DNA from: an uncultured Blautia sp.
Lineage (GTDB): Bacteria; Bacillota; Clostridia; Lachnospirales; Lachnospiraceae
Assembly (NCBI GenBank): GCA_900541985.1
Contig: UQLX01000001.1
Coordinates: 62,001-126,000, forward strand
Length of the DNA stretch: 64,000 bases
Direction of reading: 5' to 3'
Position 1 is the first letter of the stretch. The number at the start of each line of letters is the position of its first letter. The position numbers and the translations under genes are program-made. Under the pieces are notes generated by a model. It searched no databases. It had not been told where the DNA came from and saw only the letters and a program-made list of their open reading frames with translations. Of this stretch, positions 7,242 to 16,801 are shown piece after piece.

Positions 7242-9560
7242 ATGACACAGTCAACAAATATCTTGCCGGCGATCGCCCTTAGGGGAACTACGATCCTACC
7301 GGATATGATCGTCCACTTTGATGTGAGCAGAGAACGCTCTGTCAGAGCAGTTGAGGCAGCCATGCTCCATGATCAGGAGATTTTTCTGATTACTCAGAGA
7401 GACCCTGAAATCCAGGAGCCGGGGCTTTCACAGCTTCATAAGGTGGGAACGATCGCATATATCAAACAGGTGATCAAGCTTCCGCACGATCTTCTCCGCG
7501 TGTTTGTAGAAGGACGGGAAAGAGCTGCCCTGCTGTCACTGAAGCAGGAGGAACCTTTCCTCAGTGCAGAGATATCAGTAATTGAAACAGACGAAGATCA
7601 GTATGGAACAAACATCAGAGAAGCCATGCACAGAAGTCTCAGTAATCTGTTCCAGCAGTATAGTGCAGAAAGCAGAAAAGTCAGCAAAGAGCTGACAGTA
7701 CAGATACTGAACATCGAAGACCTGGATGAAATGATCACGCAGATTTCTGTGAATATTCCACTGACATGGCAGAACAGGCAGAAGTTTCTGGAAGCAATCA
7801 CACTGGAAAACAGATATGAGGTACTGGGGGGAATTCTCCAGAATGAAATAGAAATCCTCAAGGTGGGACAGGATCTGCAGAAGAAGCTGAAGACCCGGAT
7901 CGACAAAAATCAGAGAGACTATATTCTGCGCGAGCAGCTGAAACTGATCAGGGAGGAACTCGGCGAGGAAAATACTGCGGATACAGCTGAGGAATACCGC
8001 ACAAAACTGAAAGAACTGGATGCACCGAAAGAAGTAAAGGATAAAATAGCCAAAGAGATCGGACGTTTTAAATCCATGAACAGCAGTGCGGCAGAAAGCG
8101 CAGTTTTGAGCACATATATCGAAACACTTCTCAGTCTGCCGTGGAATAAGCGTTCCCTGGATTCTGAGGATCTGAAGGAAGCCTGGAGAATCCTTGAGGA
8201 AGGTCATTATGGTCTGAAGGATGTAAAAGAGAGGATCATGGAGTTCCTTTCCGTCCGTAAGCTTACCAGAGGAGGTAAAAGTCCGATATTATGTCTGGTA
8301 GGTCCTCCGGGAACCGGTAAGACTTCCATAGCAAAATCTGTGGCAGAAGCTCTTCACAAAAAATATGTCCGCATCTGTCTGGGCGGTGTCCGGGATGAGG
8401 CAGAGATCCGTGGTCACAGAAAAACCTATGTAGGAGCCATGCCGGGACGAATCACGGTTGCTCTTCAGCAGGCAGGTGTCAGCAATCCACTGATGCTTCT
8501 GGATGAGATAGACAAAACAAGCAGCGATTATAAGGGAGATACTTCCGCTGCTCTTCTGGAGGTTCTGGATCCGGAGCAGAACAGCCGGTTTAATGATCAT
8601 TATGTGGAGGTTCCGCAGGATCTTTCAGAGGTATTGTTTATTGCCACAGCCAATGACATGCAGGAGATCCCGCGTCCATTGCTGGACCGTATGGAAGTGA
8701 TCGAGATTTCCGGCTATACAGAAAATGAGAAAGAGCATATTGCAAAGGAGCATCTGATTCCCAAGCAGATGGAGATCAATGGTATTCCAAAAGGCAGTCT
8801 GGCGATCCAGACACCGGCGCTCCGCAAAATCATCAATCTTTATACCAGAGAAGCCGGTGTGCGTGATCTGGAGAGAAAAATCGGACAGATCTGCCGGAAA
8901 TCAGCCAGAGAGATCATGGAAAATGATCTGGCAAAGGTAAAGGTTACAACCAAAAATCTGGAAAAATTTCTTGGTAAGAGCCGCTATTCTTATATGATGG
9001 CAAACAAAAAGGATGAGATTGGTATTGCCAGAGGACTTGCGTGGACACAGGCAGGCGGAGATACGCTTCAAATAGAAGTGAATGTAATGCCTGGAAAAGG
9101 GGAGCTTGTACTGACCGGTCAGCTTGGTGATGTAATGAAAGAATCTGCGCAGGCGGGTATTTCTTATATCCGTTCCGTGGCAGAAAAGTATGATATCAAG
9201 CCTGCATTTTTCCAGGAAAATGATATTCATGTACATATTCCGGAGGGAGCTGTTCCCAAAGACGGACCATCGGCAGGGATCACAATGGCAACAGCCATGC
9301 TGTCCGCTATTGTGAAAAAGCCGGTAAGAGCAGATGTAGCCATGACGGGAGAGATCACGCTCAGAGGAAGAGTACTTCCGATCGGCGGTCTGAAAGAGAA
9401 GCTTCTCGCAGCCAAATATGCAAAAATACAGGAGGTGCTGGTTCCGGCAGAGAACAGAGCGGACATTGAAGAGATGGACGCAGAGATTCTGGACGGATTG
9501 AAGATCTCCTTTGTGGAAAACATGAAAGAAGTGCTCCATCGGGCACTGACCAGAGATTAA
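7242..9560 (+). CDS. lon: Endopeptidase La (Lon), ATP-dependent
   Basis: 772-residue Lon protease, which combines unfoldase and peptidase in one chain and removes damaged and regulatory proteins. Order of domains: an N-terminal substrate-binding LON domain (about 1-200), a coiled linker, and an AAA+ module with Walker A GPPGTGKTS near residue 350 and Walker B LMLLDEIDK. The peptidase domain has catalytic Ser677 (PKDGPSAG) and Lys718 (PIGGLKEK). Start ATG and spacing fit the operon with clpX (18 bases upstream). ysxC follows after 19 bases, the order also seen in Bacillus. Confidence 0.97.
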   Translation: MTQSTNILPAIALRGTTILPDMIVHFDVSRERSVRAVEAAMLHDQEIFLITQRDPEIQEPGLSQLHKVGTIAYIKQVIKLPHDLLRVFVEGRERAALLSLKQEEPFLSAEISVIETDEDQYGTNIREAMHRSLSNLFQQYSAESRKVSKELTVQILNIEDLDEMITQISVNIPLTWQNRQKFLEAITLENRYEVLGGILQNEIEILKVGQDLQKKLKTRIDKNQRDYILREQLKLIREELGEENTADTAEEYRTKLKELDAPKEVKDKIAKEIGRFKSMNSSAAESAVLSTYIETLLSLPWNKRSLDSEDLKEAWRILEEGHYGLKDVKERIMEFLSVRKLTRGGKSPILCLVGPPGTGKTSIAKSVAEALHKKYVRICLGGVRDEAEIRGHRKTYVGAMPGRITVALQQAGVSNPLMLLDEIDKTSSDYKGDTSAALLEVLDPEQNSRFNDHYVEVPQDLSEVLFIATANDMQEIPRPLLDRMEVIEISGYTENEKEHIAKEHLIPKQMEINGIPKGSLAIQTPALRKIINLYTREAGVRDLERKIGQICRKSAREIMENDLAKVKVTTKNLEKFLGKSRYSYMMANKKDEIGIARGLAWTQAGGDTLQIEVNVMPGKGELVLTGQLGDVMKESAQAGISYIRSVAEKYDIKPAFFQENDIHVHIPEGAVPKDGPSAGITMATAMLSAIVKKPVRADVAMTGEITLRGRVLPIGGLKEKLLAAKYAKIQEVLVPAENRADIEEMDAEILDGLKISFVENMKEVLHRALTRD

Positions 9561-9579
9561 AGAAACAGAGAGGAAACCA

Positions 9580-10188
9580 ATGGTTATTAAACAGGCAGAG
9601 TTAGATATTGTATGCGGTGTCACCAGTAAGCTTCCGGATACGGGAATGCCGGAGGTAGCATTTGCAGGAAAATCCAATGTGGGGAAATCCTCCCTGATCA
9701 ACGGGCTGATGAACCGGAAGTCGCTGGCACGTACCAGCGGACAGCCGGGAAAGACCCAGACGATTAATTTTTATAAGGTCAATGGGGAAATGTATCTGGT
9801 GGATCTTCCGGGTTATGGTTATGCAAAGGTTTCTCAGGCGGAAAAAGAAAAATGGGGAAAGATGATTGAAAAATATCTCCATACTTCTAAGAATCTGAAA
9901 GCAGTTTTTCTGCTTATTGATATCCGCCATGAGCCTTCTGCCAACGACAGACAGATGTATGACTGGATCCTGCATAATGGCTATGAACCTATTATCATAG
10001 CAACAAAGCTGGATAAGCTGAAAAGAAGCCAGGTTCAGAAACACCTGAAAATGGTTCGCGAAGGACTTCAGGTAAAAAAAGGAACTGCAGTGATCGCCTA
10101 TTCAGCGGAGACCAAACAGGGAAGAGAAGAAATCTGGGAGCTGATCGACTCTCTGACAGGAAAAGAAGATCCTGCAGAAGAAGTCTGA
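9580..10188 (+). CDS. ysxC: Ribosome biogenesis GTP-binding protein YsxC/EngB
   Basis: 202-residue small GTPase needed for assembly of the 50S subunit. G-motifs: G1 GKSNVGKSS, G2 within SLARTSGQPGKTQTINFY, G3 VDLPGYGYAK and G4 TKLDKL. No other domain is present. Immediately downstream of lon, as in many Firmicutes. GAGGAAA precedes the ATG. It is followed after 11 bases by the ECF transporter genes, so a single long transcript is plausible. Confidence 0.95.
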   Translation: MVIKQAELDIVCGVTSKLPDTGMPEVAFAGKSNVGKSSLINGLMNRKSLARTSGQPGKTQTINFYKVNGEMYLVDLPGYGYAKVSQAEKEKWGKMIEKYLHTSKNLKAVFLLIDIRHEPSANDRQMYDWILHNGYEPIIIATKLDKLKRSQVQKHLKMVREGLQVKKGTAVIAYSAETKQGREEIWELIDSLTGKEDPAEEV

Positions 10189-10199
10189 AAGGATAAAAA

Positions 10200-11045
10200 A
10201 TGGGAATCATCAAAGCTTTAAAGGTTGGATTTGATTATTTTAAATATGATGATGACGGCAATATACAGGAAACACAGAGGGCAGTTGATGATGTCAGCGT
10301 AGACATCCAGGAAGGGGAATTTGTAGCAATCCTGGGGCATAACGGTTCTGGAAAATCTACTTTTGCCAAGCATATCAATGCCCTTCTTCTTCCTACGGAG
10401 GGCACTGTCTGGATCGATAAAATGGATACCCTGAAAGAGCCGGAACTGTGGAAGATCCGGCAGAAGGCAGGAATGGTATTTCAGAATCCGGACAACCAGA
10501 TTATTGGTACGGTTGTAGAGGAAGATGTGGGATTTGGTCCGGAAAATATGGGAGTACCCACGGAAGATATCTGGAAAAGGGTGGAGGAAAGCCTGAGTAA
10601 AACAGGGATGACAGCGTATCGCCATCATTCACCGAATAAGCTTTCCGGAGGGCAGAAGCAGAGAGTGGCGATCGCCGGTGTTATGGCTATGCGCCCCCGG
10701 TGCATTGTCCTGGATGAGCCTACGGCCATGCTTGACCCTAATGGCCGAAAAGAAGTGCTGGATGCAGTACATCAGCTGAACAGACAGGAAAAGGTGACGG
10801 TCGTCCTGATCACGCACTATATGGAAGAAGTGATCCAGGCAGATCATGTCTATGTTATGGATGAGGGACATGTAGTGATGGAAGGAACGCCAAGAGAAAT
10901 TTTTTCTCAGGTGGAGACTTTGAAAAAGTACAGACTGGATGTGCCGCAGGTTACACTTCTTGCACATGAACTGAAAAAATCCGGAGTCGATCTTCCGGAT
11001 GGGATCCTTACTACGGAGGAACTGGTGAACGCCTTATGTCAATAG
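10200..11045 (+). CDS. ecfA1: ECF transporter energizing ATPase A1
   Basis: 281-residue ABC ATPase of the energy-coupling-factor module, which powers uptake of vitamins and metals through exchangeable S-components. Motifs: Walker A GHNGSGKST, Q-loop QNPDNQ, signature LSGGQKQR, Walker B CIVLDEPTAMLDP and switch His in LITHYMEE. The C-terminal EcfA extension that dimerises is present. The ribosome site AAGGAT is modest. Its end overlaps ecfA2 by 10 bases, which predicts translational coupling and equal amounts of the two ATPases. An S-component gene lies at 35195 in the same window. Confidence 0.95.
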   Translation: MGIIKALKVGFDYFKYDDDGNIQETQRAVDDVSVDIQEGEFVAILGHNGSGKSTFAKHINALLLPTEGTVWIDKMDTLKEPELWKIRQKAGMVFQNPDNQIIGTVVEEDVGFGPENMGVPTEDIWKRVEESLSKTGMTAYRHHSPNKLSGGQKQRVAIAGVMAMRPRCIVLDEPTAMLDPNGRKEVLDAVHQLNRQEKVTVVLITHYMEEVIQADHVYVMDEGHVVMEGTPREIFSQVETLKKYRLDVPQVTLLAHELKKSGVDLPDGILTTEELVNALCQ

Positions 11046-11923
11046 AGTTAAAAAATGTAACATATACCTATAGTCCGGGAACAGCTTATGAGATTCATGC
11101 ATTAAAGGATATCAATCTGAATATTCCTGACGGACAGTTTATCGGAGTGATTGGTCATACCGGAAGCGGGAAATCTACGCTGATTCAGCATCTGAACGCT
11201 CTGATCCGACCTACCTCGGGAACAATTCTCTATAATGGAGAAGATGTGTGGGCAGAGAAGTATGACAGGCGAAGTCTGAGAAGTCAGGTGGGACTTGTAT
11301 TTCAGTATCCGGAGCATCAGCTTTTTGAAAGTGATGTGATCTCAGATGTCTGTTTTGGACCTGTAAATCAGGGAATGAGCCGGGAAGAAGCAGAAAAAGA
11401 AGCAAAAAAGGCACTTCTTCAGGTTGGATTTAAAGAAAAAAATTTCAGCAAGTCTCCTTTTGAACTTTCCGGAGGTCAGAAAAAACGAGTGGCCATAGCC
11501 GGGGTACTTGCCATGAATCCAAAGATCCTGATTTTGGATGAGCCTACAGCAGGGCTGGATCCGAAAGGACGGGACGAGATTCTGGATCAGATCGCAGAGC
11601 TTCACAAGGTACGGGGGATTACGATCATCCTGGTATCTCACAGTATGGAGGATGTGGCAAAGTATGTGGAGAGGCTGATCGTGGTCAATCATGGAGAGAT
11701 CGCCTTTGACGATACGCCCAGAAAAGTGTTTGCGCATTATCAGGAACTGGAGACGATGGGACTTGCAGCGCCTCAGATTACCTATATCATGCATGCACTG
11801 AAAGAAAAGGGACTGGATGTGGATCCGGATGCCACCACAGTGGAAGAAGCGGCGAAGGATATTCTGAGAACCCTGAAGGAAACCGGTTCTCCGCTTTTGA
11901 AGGGAGGACATAACGATGATTAG
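11036..11923 (+). CDS. ecfA2: ECF transporter energizing ATPase A2
   Basis: 295-residue partner of EcfA1; the two form the heterodimeric ATPase of group II ECF transporters. Motifs: Walker A GHTGSGKST, Q-loop QYPEHQ, signature LSGGQKKR, Walker B ILILDEPTAGLDP and switch His in LVSHSMED. Overlaps both neighbours (10 bases with ecfA1, 8 with ecfT), typical of this operon. The order A1-A2-T-truA is the common Firmicute arrangement. Confidence 0.95.
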   Translation: MSIELKNVTYTYSPGTAYEIHALKDINLNIPDGQFIGVIGHTGSGKSTLIQHLNALIRPTSGTILYNGEDVWAEKYDRRSLRSQVGLVFQYPEHQLFESDVISDVCFGPVNQGMSREEAEKEAKKALLQVGFKEKNFSKSPFELSGGQKKRVAIAGVLAMNPKILILDEPTAGLDPKGRDEILDQIAELHKVRGITIILVSHSMEDVAKYVERLIVVNHGEIAFDDTPRKVFAHYQELETMGLAAPQITYIMHALKEKGLDVDPDATTVEEAAKDILRTLKETGSPLLKGGHNDD

Positions 11924-12719
11924 AGATATTACCATCGGACAGTATTATCCGGCAGATTCTCCTCTTCATAAGCTGGATCCAAGAACCAAGCTTATGGGGA
12001 CACTGATTTTTATTATTTCGGTGTTCTTATTCCATACCATACCCGGATATGCGGTGGCAACATTATTTTTGGCTGCTTTGATCAAAATTTCCAAAGTGCC
12101 TGTAAAATTTATTTTCAAGGGTCTGAAAGCAATTTTTATGATCCTTCTGATCACCATGCTGTTCAATGTGTTTCTGACACCTGGAGAGGTGATCTGGAAA
12201 CTGGGATTCCTGAAAATGACGAAAGAGGGAATTTCTCTGGCCGTAAGGATGGCTATCCGTTTGATCTATCTGGTGATCGGCTCCTCTCTTATGACACTGA
12301 CAACTACGCCGAACCAGCTTACAGACGGACTGGAAAGAAGTCTTCGTCCATTAAATCGACTTCGTGTGCCGGTTCATGAGATTTCTATGATGATGTCGAT
12401 CGCTCTTCGTTTTATCCCGATCCTGTTGGAGGAGACGGATAAGATCATGAAAGCGCAGATCGCCAGAGGTGCGGATTTTGAAAATGGAAATCTGATCCAG
12501 AAAGTAAAAAATATGGTTCCTCTTCTGGTGCCTCTTTTTATTTCTGCATTCCGCAGGGCCAATGATCTTGCAATGGCTATGGAAGCGCGCTGTTATCATG
12601 GAGGAGAGCACAGAACACAGATGAAACCTCTCTGCTATCAAAAAAGAGATTATGTGACCTATTTGATCCTGGCAGCTTATCTGGCTGTTGCGATCATATT
12701 CCGGGTGGTGGGAATATGA
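11916..12719 (+). CDS. ecfT: ECF transporter transmembrane coupling protein T
   Basis: 267-residue membrane scaffold that links the EcfA ATPases to the substrate-binding S-component. About five transmembrane helices are visible, including a hydrophobic stretch at residues 25-70 and a last helix at the C-terminus. The two coupling motifs that insert into the ATPase grooves are ARG (183-185) and ARC (224-226). Its stop overlaps the truA start (ATGA). Confidence 0.94.
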   Translation: MIRDITIGQYYPADSPLHKLDPRTKLMGTLIFIISVFLFHTIPGYAVATLFLAALIKISKVPVKFIFKGLKAIFMILLITMLFNVFLTPGEVIWKLGFLKMTKEGISLAVRMAIRLIYLVIGSSLMTLTTTPNQLTDGLERSLRPLNRLRVPVHEISMMMSIALRFIPILLEETDKIMKAQIARGADFENGNLIQKVKNMVPLLVPLFISAFRRANDLAMAMEARCYHGGEHRTQMKPLCYQKRDYVTYLILAAYLAVAIIFRVVGI

Positions 12720-13456
12720 AACGAGTAGGACTTGTCGTTGCCTATGATGGCACAAATTACTGCGGCTGGCAGATCCAGCCAAACGGAATTACCATTCAGG
12801 GTGTGCTGAATGACGCACTTTCAGAGCTTCTGGGAGAAAAAATAGAAACCATCGGTGCCAGCCGGACAGATGCAGGAGTTCATGCGCTGGGAAATGTGGC
12901 GGTATTTGATACAAATACCAGGATACCAGGAGAAAAAATTTCCTATGCTCTGAATCAGAGACTCCCGGAGGATATCCGGATCCAGTTTTCGGAGGAAGTA
13001 GAACCGGATTTTCACCCGAGATACTGTGACAGTGAAAAAACATATGAATACAGGATTCTGAACCGGAAGTTTCCGGTTCCCACAGAACGCCTCTATTCTT
13101 ATTTTTATCATTATAAGCTGGATGTGGCAAAGATGCAGGAGGCAACCTCCTATCTGATCGGACGCCATGATTTTGCCAGCTTCTGCGGAACAGGAGCCCA
13201 GGTAAAATCAACGATCCGTACTGTGACCGGGATCGATGTATGGAGAGACGGCGATATTGTTACGATCCGGGTTTCCGGCGAAGGATTTCTTTATAATATG
13301 GTGCGCATCATTGCCGGAACACTGATCCAGGTAGGAAATGGACAGTATCCGCCGGAGCGCGTCCGCGATATCCTGAATGCCTGTGACAGATCTGTGTCCG
13401 GACCTACTGCGCCGGCTCATGGACTGACCTTAATGGGAATTGAATTTTTTGACTGA
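12716..13456 (+). CDS. truA: tRNA pseudouridine(38-40) synthase TruA
   Basis: 246-residue pseudouridine synthase that modifies positions 38-40 of the tRNA anticodon arm. The catalytic Asp52 lies in GASRTDAGVHA, and the other family blocks are present (FHPRY, FLYNMVRIIAG). Length is normal. It overlaps ecfT by four bases and ends the housekeeping run started at tig. Confidence 0.95.
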   Translation: MKRVGLVVAYDGTNYCGWQIQPNGITIQGVLNDALSELLGEKIETIGASRTDAGVHALGNVAVFDTNTRIPGEKISYALNQRLPEDIRIQFSEEVEPDFHPRYCDSEKTYEYRILNRKFPVPTERLYSYFYHYKLDVAKMQEATSYLIGRHDFASFCGTGAQVKSTIRTVTGIDVWRDGDIVTIRVSGEGFLYNMVRIIAGTLIQVGNGQYPPERVRDILNACDRSVSGPTAPAHGLTLMGIEFFD

Positions 13457-13479
13457 TATTCAGGAGATGTAAGTTTATT

Positions 13480-14649
13480 ATGATTGAATTGTTGGCTTCT
13501 TTATTTATCAGAGACAGACGAAATTATACCTCGCCTGCTGTCCGACAGTCCTATGGAACGCTTTGCGGGGCAGTAGGCATCGGGCTGAATATCGTGCTGT
13601 TTCTGGGAAAGTGGATTGCAGGATTTCTGAGTGGCTCCATTGCCATTACCGCAGATGCATTTAACAACCTTTCCGATGCAGGTTCATCTATAATCACACT
13701 GATCGGATTTCGGATCTCAGGACAGAGACCGGACCCTGAGCACCCGTTCGGACATGGAAGGATGGAGTATATTTCCGGTCTGCTTGTTTCGGTAGCCATC
13801 CTGATCATGGGATTTGAACTGGTAAAATCCTCTGTGGAAAAACTGTTCCATCCGGAACCGATTGAGAGCAGTCCCGTGATCATTGGAATTCTGGCTGCTT
13901 CCATACTTGTAAAGATTTATATGTTTTATTATAACCGGGCAGTAGGCAAAAAGATTGAAAGCGCCGCCATGCATGCAACAGCCATGGACAGCTTAAGCGA
14001 TACCATATCCACAGCGCTTGTACTTGCGGCAACCGTGATCAGTCAGTATACCGGTCTTCTGCTCGATGGCTGGTTTGGGATTCTGGTAGGTCTTTTTATT
14101 CTCTATACCGGAGCATCCACCATTAAAGAGACCATGGATCTTCTTCTTGGTCAGCCGCCGAAGGAGGAATTTATTGACGAGATTCATGAGATCGTAACTT
14201 CTCATGATCTGGTTTACGGAATCCATGATCTGATCGTTCATGATTATGGTCCCGGTCGTCTGATGGTCTCTCTTCATGTGGAAGTGGATTCCGAGGGGGA
14301 TATCCAGGCTATCCATGAGCAGATCGATCATATTGAGAATGAGCTTCAGGAAAAGCTGCACTGCTCAGCCACTATCCATATGGATCCGATTGTGACCAAT
14401 GATGAGGAAGTTGTGGAGATGCGCCAAAAGGTCAATGAGATTGTACGGGAGACAGATCCGACTTTCAGTATGCATGATTTCCGTATGGTAAAGGGTCCAA
14501 CCAGCACAAATCTGATTTTCGACGTGTCAGTACCAAGCGGATGCAAAAGTACAGACAATGAGATCATGAACAGTCTGAAGGATAAGATCCGGAAGCTTCC
14601 GGGAAGCAAATACTTCCCGGTAATCCAGATCGATCATGAATATTACTGA
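13480..14649 (+). CDS. Cation diffusion facilitator family transporter
   Basis: 389-residue CDF exporter, which uses a proton antiport to expel divalent metals such as Zn, Mn or Fe. Six helices form the N-terminal half. The metal site in TM2 and TM5 is visible as D59xxxxxxD66 (DAFNNLSD) and HATAMDSLSD near residues 167-176. The long cytoplasmic C-terminal domain (about 210-389) is ferredoxin-like and carries several His and Asp residues (HDLIVHDYGPG). The metal cannot be decided from the motif. CAGGAGATG precedes the start. No partner gene is evident. Confidence 0.92.
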   Translation: MIELLASLFIRDRRNYTSPAVRQSYGTLCGAVGIGLNIVLFLGKWIAGFLSGSIAITADAFNNLSDAGSSIITLIGFRISGQRPDPEHPFGHGRMEYISGLLVSVAILIMGFELVKSSVEKLFHPEPIESSPVIIGILAASILVKIYMFYYNRAVGKKIESAAMHATAMDSLSDTISTALVLAATVISQYTGLLLDGWFGILVGLFILYTGASTIKETMDLLLGQPPKEEFIDEIHEIVTSHDLVYGIHDLIVHDYGPGRLMVSLHVEVDSEGDIQAIHEQIDHIENELQEKLHCSATIHMDPIVTNDEEVVEMRQKVNEIVRETDPTFSMHDFRMVKGPTSTNLIFDVSVPSGCKSTDNEIMNSLKDKIRKLPGSKYFPVIQIDHEYY

Positions 14650-14685
14650 TTTTTTTGCAGACCGGAGCCGAAGGGCAGAAGCGTG

Positions 14686-15071
14686 TCAGAGCTGTCTGAT
14701 CAGCCTTTCAAGAAGATCACCCTGAAGATAGTAGGTGGTCTCGAAATGAAGGAAGGACATGGAGTTTTCATCCCAGAGCAGCATCAGCTTAGGCGGAAAC
14801 TCCTCATCCCCTTCCCAGAACTGAAGCAGTACAGGAAAGTAGGGAGTGACCGGGATCAGGCAGGTAATATCAGCGCCGGCAAGTTTTTCCTGTACCTGCC
14901 CGGTCTTCCGGCTGATCCGGTATGGCGTGTGGAGATAATCCAGATAGATCCATGTTTCATCAGAGATCAGGTGAAACCGCCGGATCAGCATTTCCTGATC
15001 ATATTCCATAAAGAGTTTTTTTCAATATCTACCTGAAGATCATAATTGGATGCTATGCTTTTTCTTTTCAT
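14686..15071 (-). pseudogene. DUF3786-family gene, frameshifted and internally deleted
   Basis: The start at 15071 has a good ribosome site (AAAGGAG) and begins MKRKSIASNYDLQ. The frame stops after 28 codons, but the family sequence continues in the -1 frame (FMEYDQEMLIRRF...) to a stop at 14686. The shift point is a run of seven A (T at 15016-15022 on the plus strand). The recognisable parts are the N-terminal YDQ..LIRRF block, the PYRISRKTG block and the C-terminal LLQFWEGDEEFPPKL block. The family I recall is near 200 residues, and a middle section of about 60 residues seems missing between RKTGQV and the GADITC strand. Two defects argue for a pseudogene. Confidence 0.6.
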
Positions 15072-15217
15072 TGTGAACTCCTTTTTGTGTCGAAGAGCGT
15101 TTTTCAAAGAAACTGTTAAATAATTATTTATCATTGGTTTTATTGTAGCATGCTTTTCTTTATAATTACAGATGATGGAGCAAACATAGAACGAAAAAAA
15201 GCATATTTCAGGTTTTT

Positions 15218-15236
15218 CCTTATAAAATCCTTATAA
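15218..15236 (+). promoter_or_regulatory. Direct repeat, candidate response-regulator site
   Basis: CCTTATAA occurs twice with an 11-base period (15218-15225 and 15229-15236), about 95 bases upstream of the LanF-type gene. Tandem sites one helical turn apart are typical for OmpR-family regulators such as the one encoded at 17550. A -10-like TATCCT follows at 15245-15250. The rest of 15072-15331 shows no gene. Confidence 0.45.
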
Positions 15237-15331
15237 TCATCTCGTATCCTGTAGATGTAAAAGAAAAACAGGGCTGCTGATGACCAGGCTTCTGCGAAAG
15301 ACATCGGCTGCTTATTTTACAGGAGGAAAAG

Positions 15332-16036
15332 ATGAGTCAGAATATCATAGAAATCAAAAATCTTGAAAAATCATTCAAATATCACAAAGTACTTAATAAC
15401 ATATCCATGGCAATTCCGGAAGGCTGTGTATACGGTCTTCTGGGGCCAAACGGCGCAGGCAAATCCACAATTTTGAAAATGCTTGCAGGTCTTCTGCGGC
15501 CGGATTCGGGAAAAATCCTGTTCCGGGGACAACCGTGGAGCAGAAAAAATCTGGAAGAAACAGGCTGCCTGATCGAAACACCACCTATTTATGAGAATCT
15601 GTCTGCCTGGGAAAATCTGAAGGTGAGGGCTCTCCTTCTCGGAGAGTCAGAAGAGCGGATGCGGGAAGTTCTTGAGACAGTGGATCTTACCGGTACAGGA
15701 AGAAAACCGGCGGGGAAATTTTCTCTGGGAATGAAACAGAGACTGGGAATTGCCATTGCCCTTCTGGGACGTCCGAAGCTTCTGATTCTGGACGAACCGG
15801 TTAATGGTCTGGATCCACTGGGAATACAGGAACTGCGGCAGATGATCCGAAATTTTCCCAGGCAGGGGATCACTGTGATCGTATCCAGTCATATTTTAAG
15901 CGAGATTCAACAGACGGCAGATTATATAGGGATACTGGCAAATGGAAAGCTGGGATATGAAGGAACTATGGATACGCATACAGATCTGGAACAGCTTTTT
16001 CTGGATATTGTGGCGGCGGAAAGGGAGGCAAGATAA
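15332..16036 (+). CDS. Lantibiotic-immunity type ABC transporter, ATPase (LanF-like)
   Basis: 234-residue ABC ATPase with Walker A GPNGAGKS (38-45), signature FSLGMKQR, Walker B LLILDEPVNGLDP and switch His in VSSHILSE. The usual Q-loop Gln is replaced by Glu82 (CLIETPPIY). This E-loop is known for LanF proteins that drive LanFEG immunity transporters, which expel cationic antimicrobial peptides from the membrane. AGGAGG precedes the start. The next two genes encode the permeases and the following two a two-component system, matching a lan-type immunity operon. Confidence 0.9.
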   Translation: MSQNIIEIKNLEKSFKYHKVLNNISMAIPEGCVYGLLGPNGAGKSTILKMLAGLLRPDSGKILFRGQPWSRKNLEETGCLIETPPIYENLSAWENLKVRALLLGESEERMREVLETVDLTGTGRKPAGKFSLGMKQRLGIAIALLGRPKLLILDEPVNGLDPLGIQELRQMIRNFPRQGITVIVSSHILSEIQQTADYIGILANGKLGYEGTMDTHTDLEQLFLDIVAAEREAR

Positions 16037-16801
16037 ATGAAGAATTATTTTTATGCGGAAAAATTAAAATACCGCGGTACGTTTTTGTGGGGGCTGCTGT
16101 TTCTGATGCCTGCAGTCTGCACCTTCCTGTCTGCTCAGCTTACCCATAATTATTTTGCCATGGATGGCTATAACTGGTGGTATATCACGATGCTTCCGGG
16201 ATTTCTGGTTATTATCTGCGGTCAGATCGGGGGAAAGGATCTGAAAAAGCAGAACCGTACCATAGGATCTCTTCCGGCAGATATGGGAAAAATCTGGGAT
16301 GCCAAGATTCTTCTGGCTGTGACGCTGAGTGGAGTAGCTACACTGATTCTGCTTATTCTGATCCTGATTGGGACAGCAGCTATGGAAAAAAGTCTTCATA
16401 TGACTTTCATCAATCCTCCTTCGGTGGAAAGGCAGATCCTTGCAGCCTTTCTGATCTGGATCACTTCTCTCTGGATGCTTCCGTTTTGCCTTTTTCTGGT
16501 GCAGAAAACAGGTGTGATTCTTATGGTAGTGATAAGCCTTGCGTCCAGTCAGATACTGGCGCCTCTTATTGCCCTGAAAAACTGGTTTTTTCTGGTTCCT
16601 TTTGGGATTACGGCAAGGGTGATGTGCCCGGTATTGCGTACGCTTCCAAACGGATTACCCGCAGAACCGGGACAGATTACTTTCACACAGGAATTAATGA
16701 GTGTTTCTGCGGCAGCGACAGGAGTGGGCGCCTCCCTTCTGTGGTTTGGAGGATTCTGGTTTCTGACCCGGAAATGGTACAAAAGGCAGGTGGAAGTCTG
16801 A
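16037..16801 (+). CDS. Lantibiotic-immunity ABC permease (LanE-like)
   Basis: 254-residue membrane protein with about six helices, no extracytoplasmic domain and no enzymatic motif. It starts directly after the LanF-like stop and ends one base into the next permease gene. Size, hydrophobic layout and the N-terminal YAEKLKYRGT segment fit LanE/MutE-type permeases. It would form the membrane pore with the following permease. Confidence 0.82.
   Translation: MKNYFYAEKLKYRGTFLWGLLFLMPAVCTFLSAQLTHNYFAMDGYNWWYITMLPGFLVIICGQIGGKDLKKQNRTIGSLPADMGKIWDAKILLAVTLSGVATLILLILILIGTAAMEKSLHMTFINPPSVERQILAAFLIWITSLWMLPFCLFLVQKTGVILMVVISLASSQILAPLIALKNWFFLVPFGITARVMCPVLRTLPNGLPAEPGQITFTQELMSVSAAATGVGASLLWFGGFWFLTRKWYKRQVEV

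Noticed and set aside
14985..15071. Confident call of programmed -1 frameshifting in the DUF3786 gene
   Set aside because: The heptamer fits, but the family middle section is also missing and the hairpin spacing is long, so decay is the simpler reading.
16177..16800. Long upstream extension of the LanG-like permease
   Set aside because: It is the LanE-like gene read in another frame; Ser/Tyr/Asp-rich composition is unlike a membrane protein and a proper start exists at 16801.
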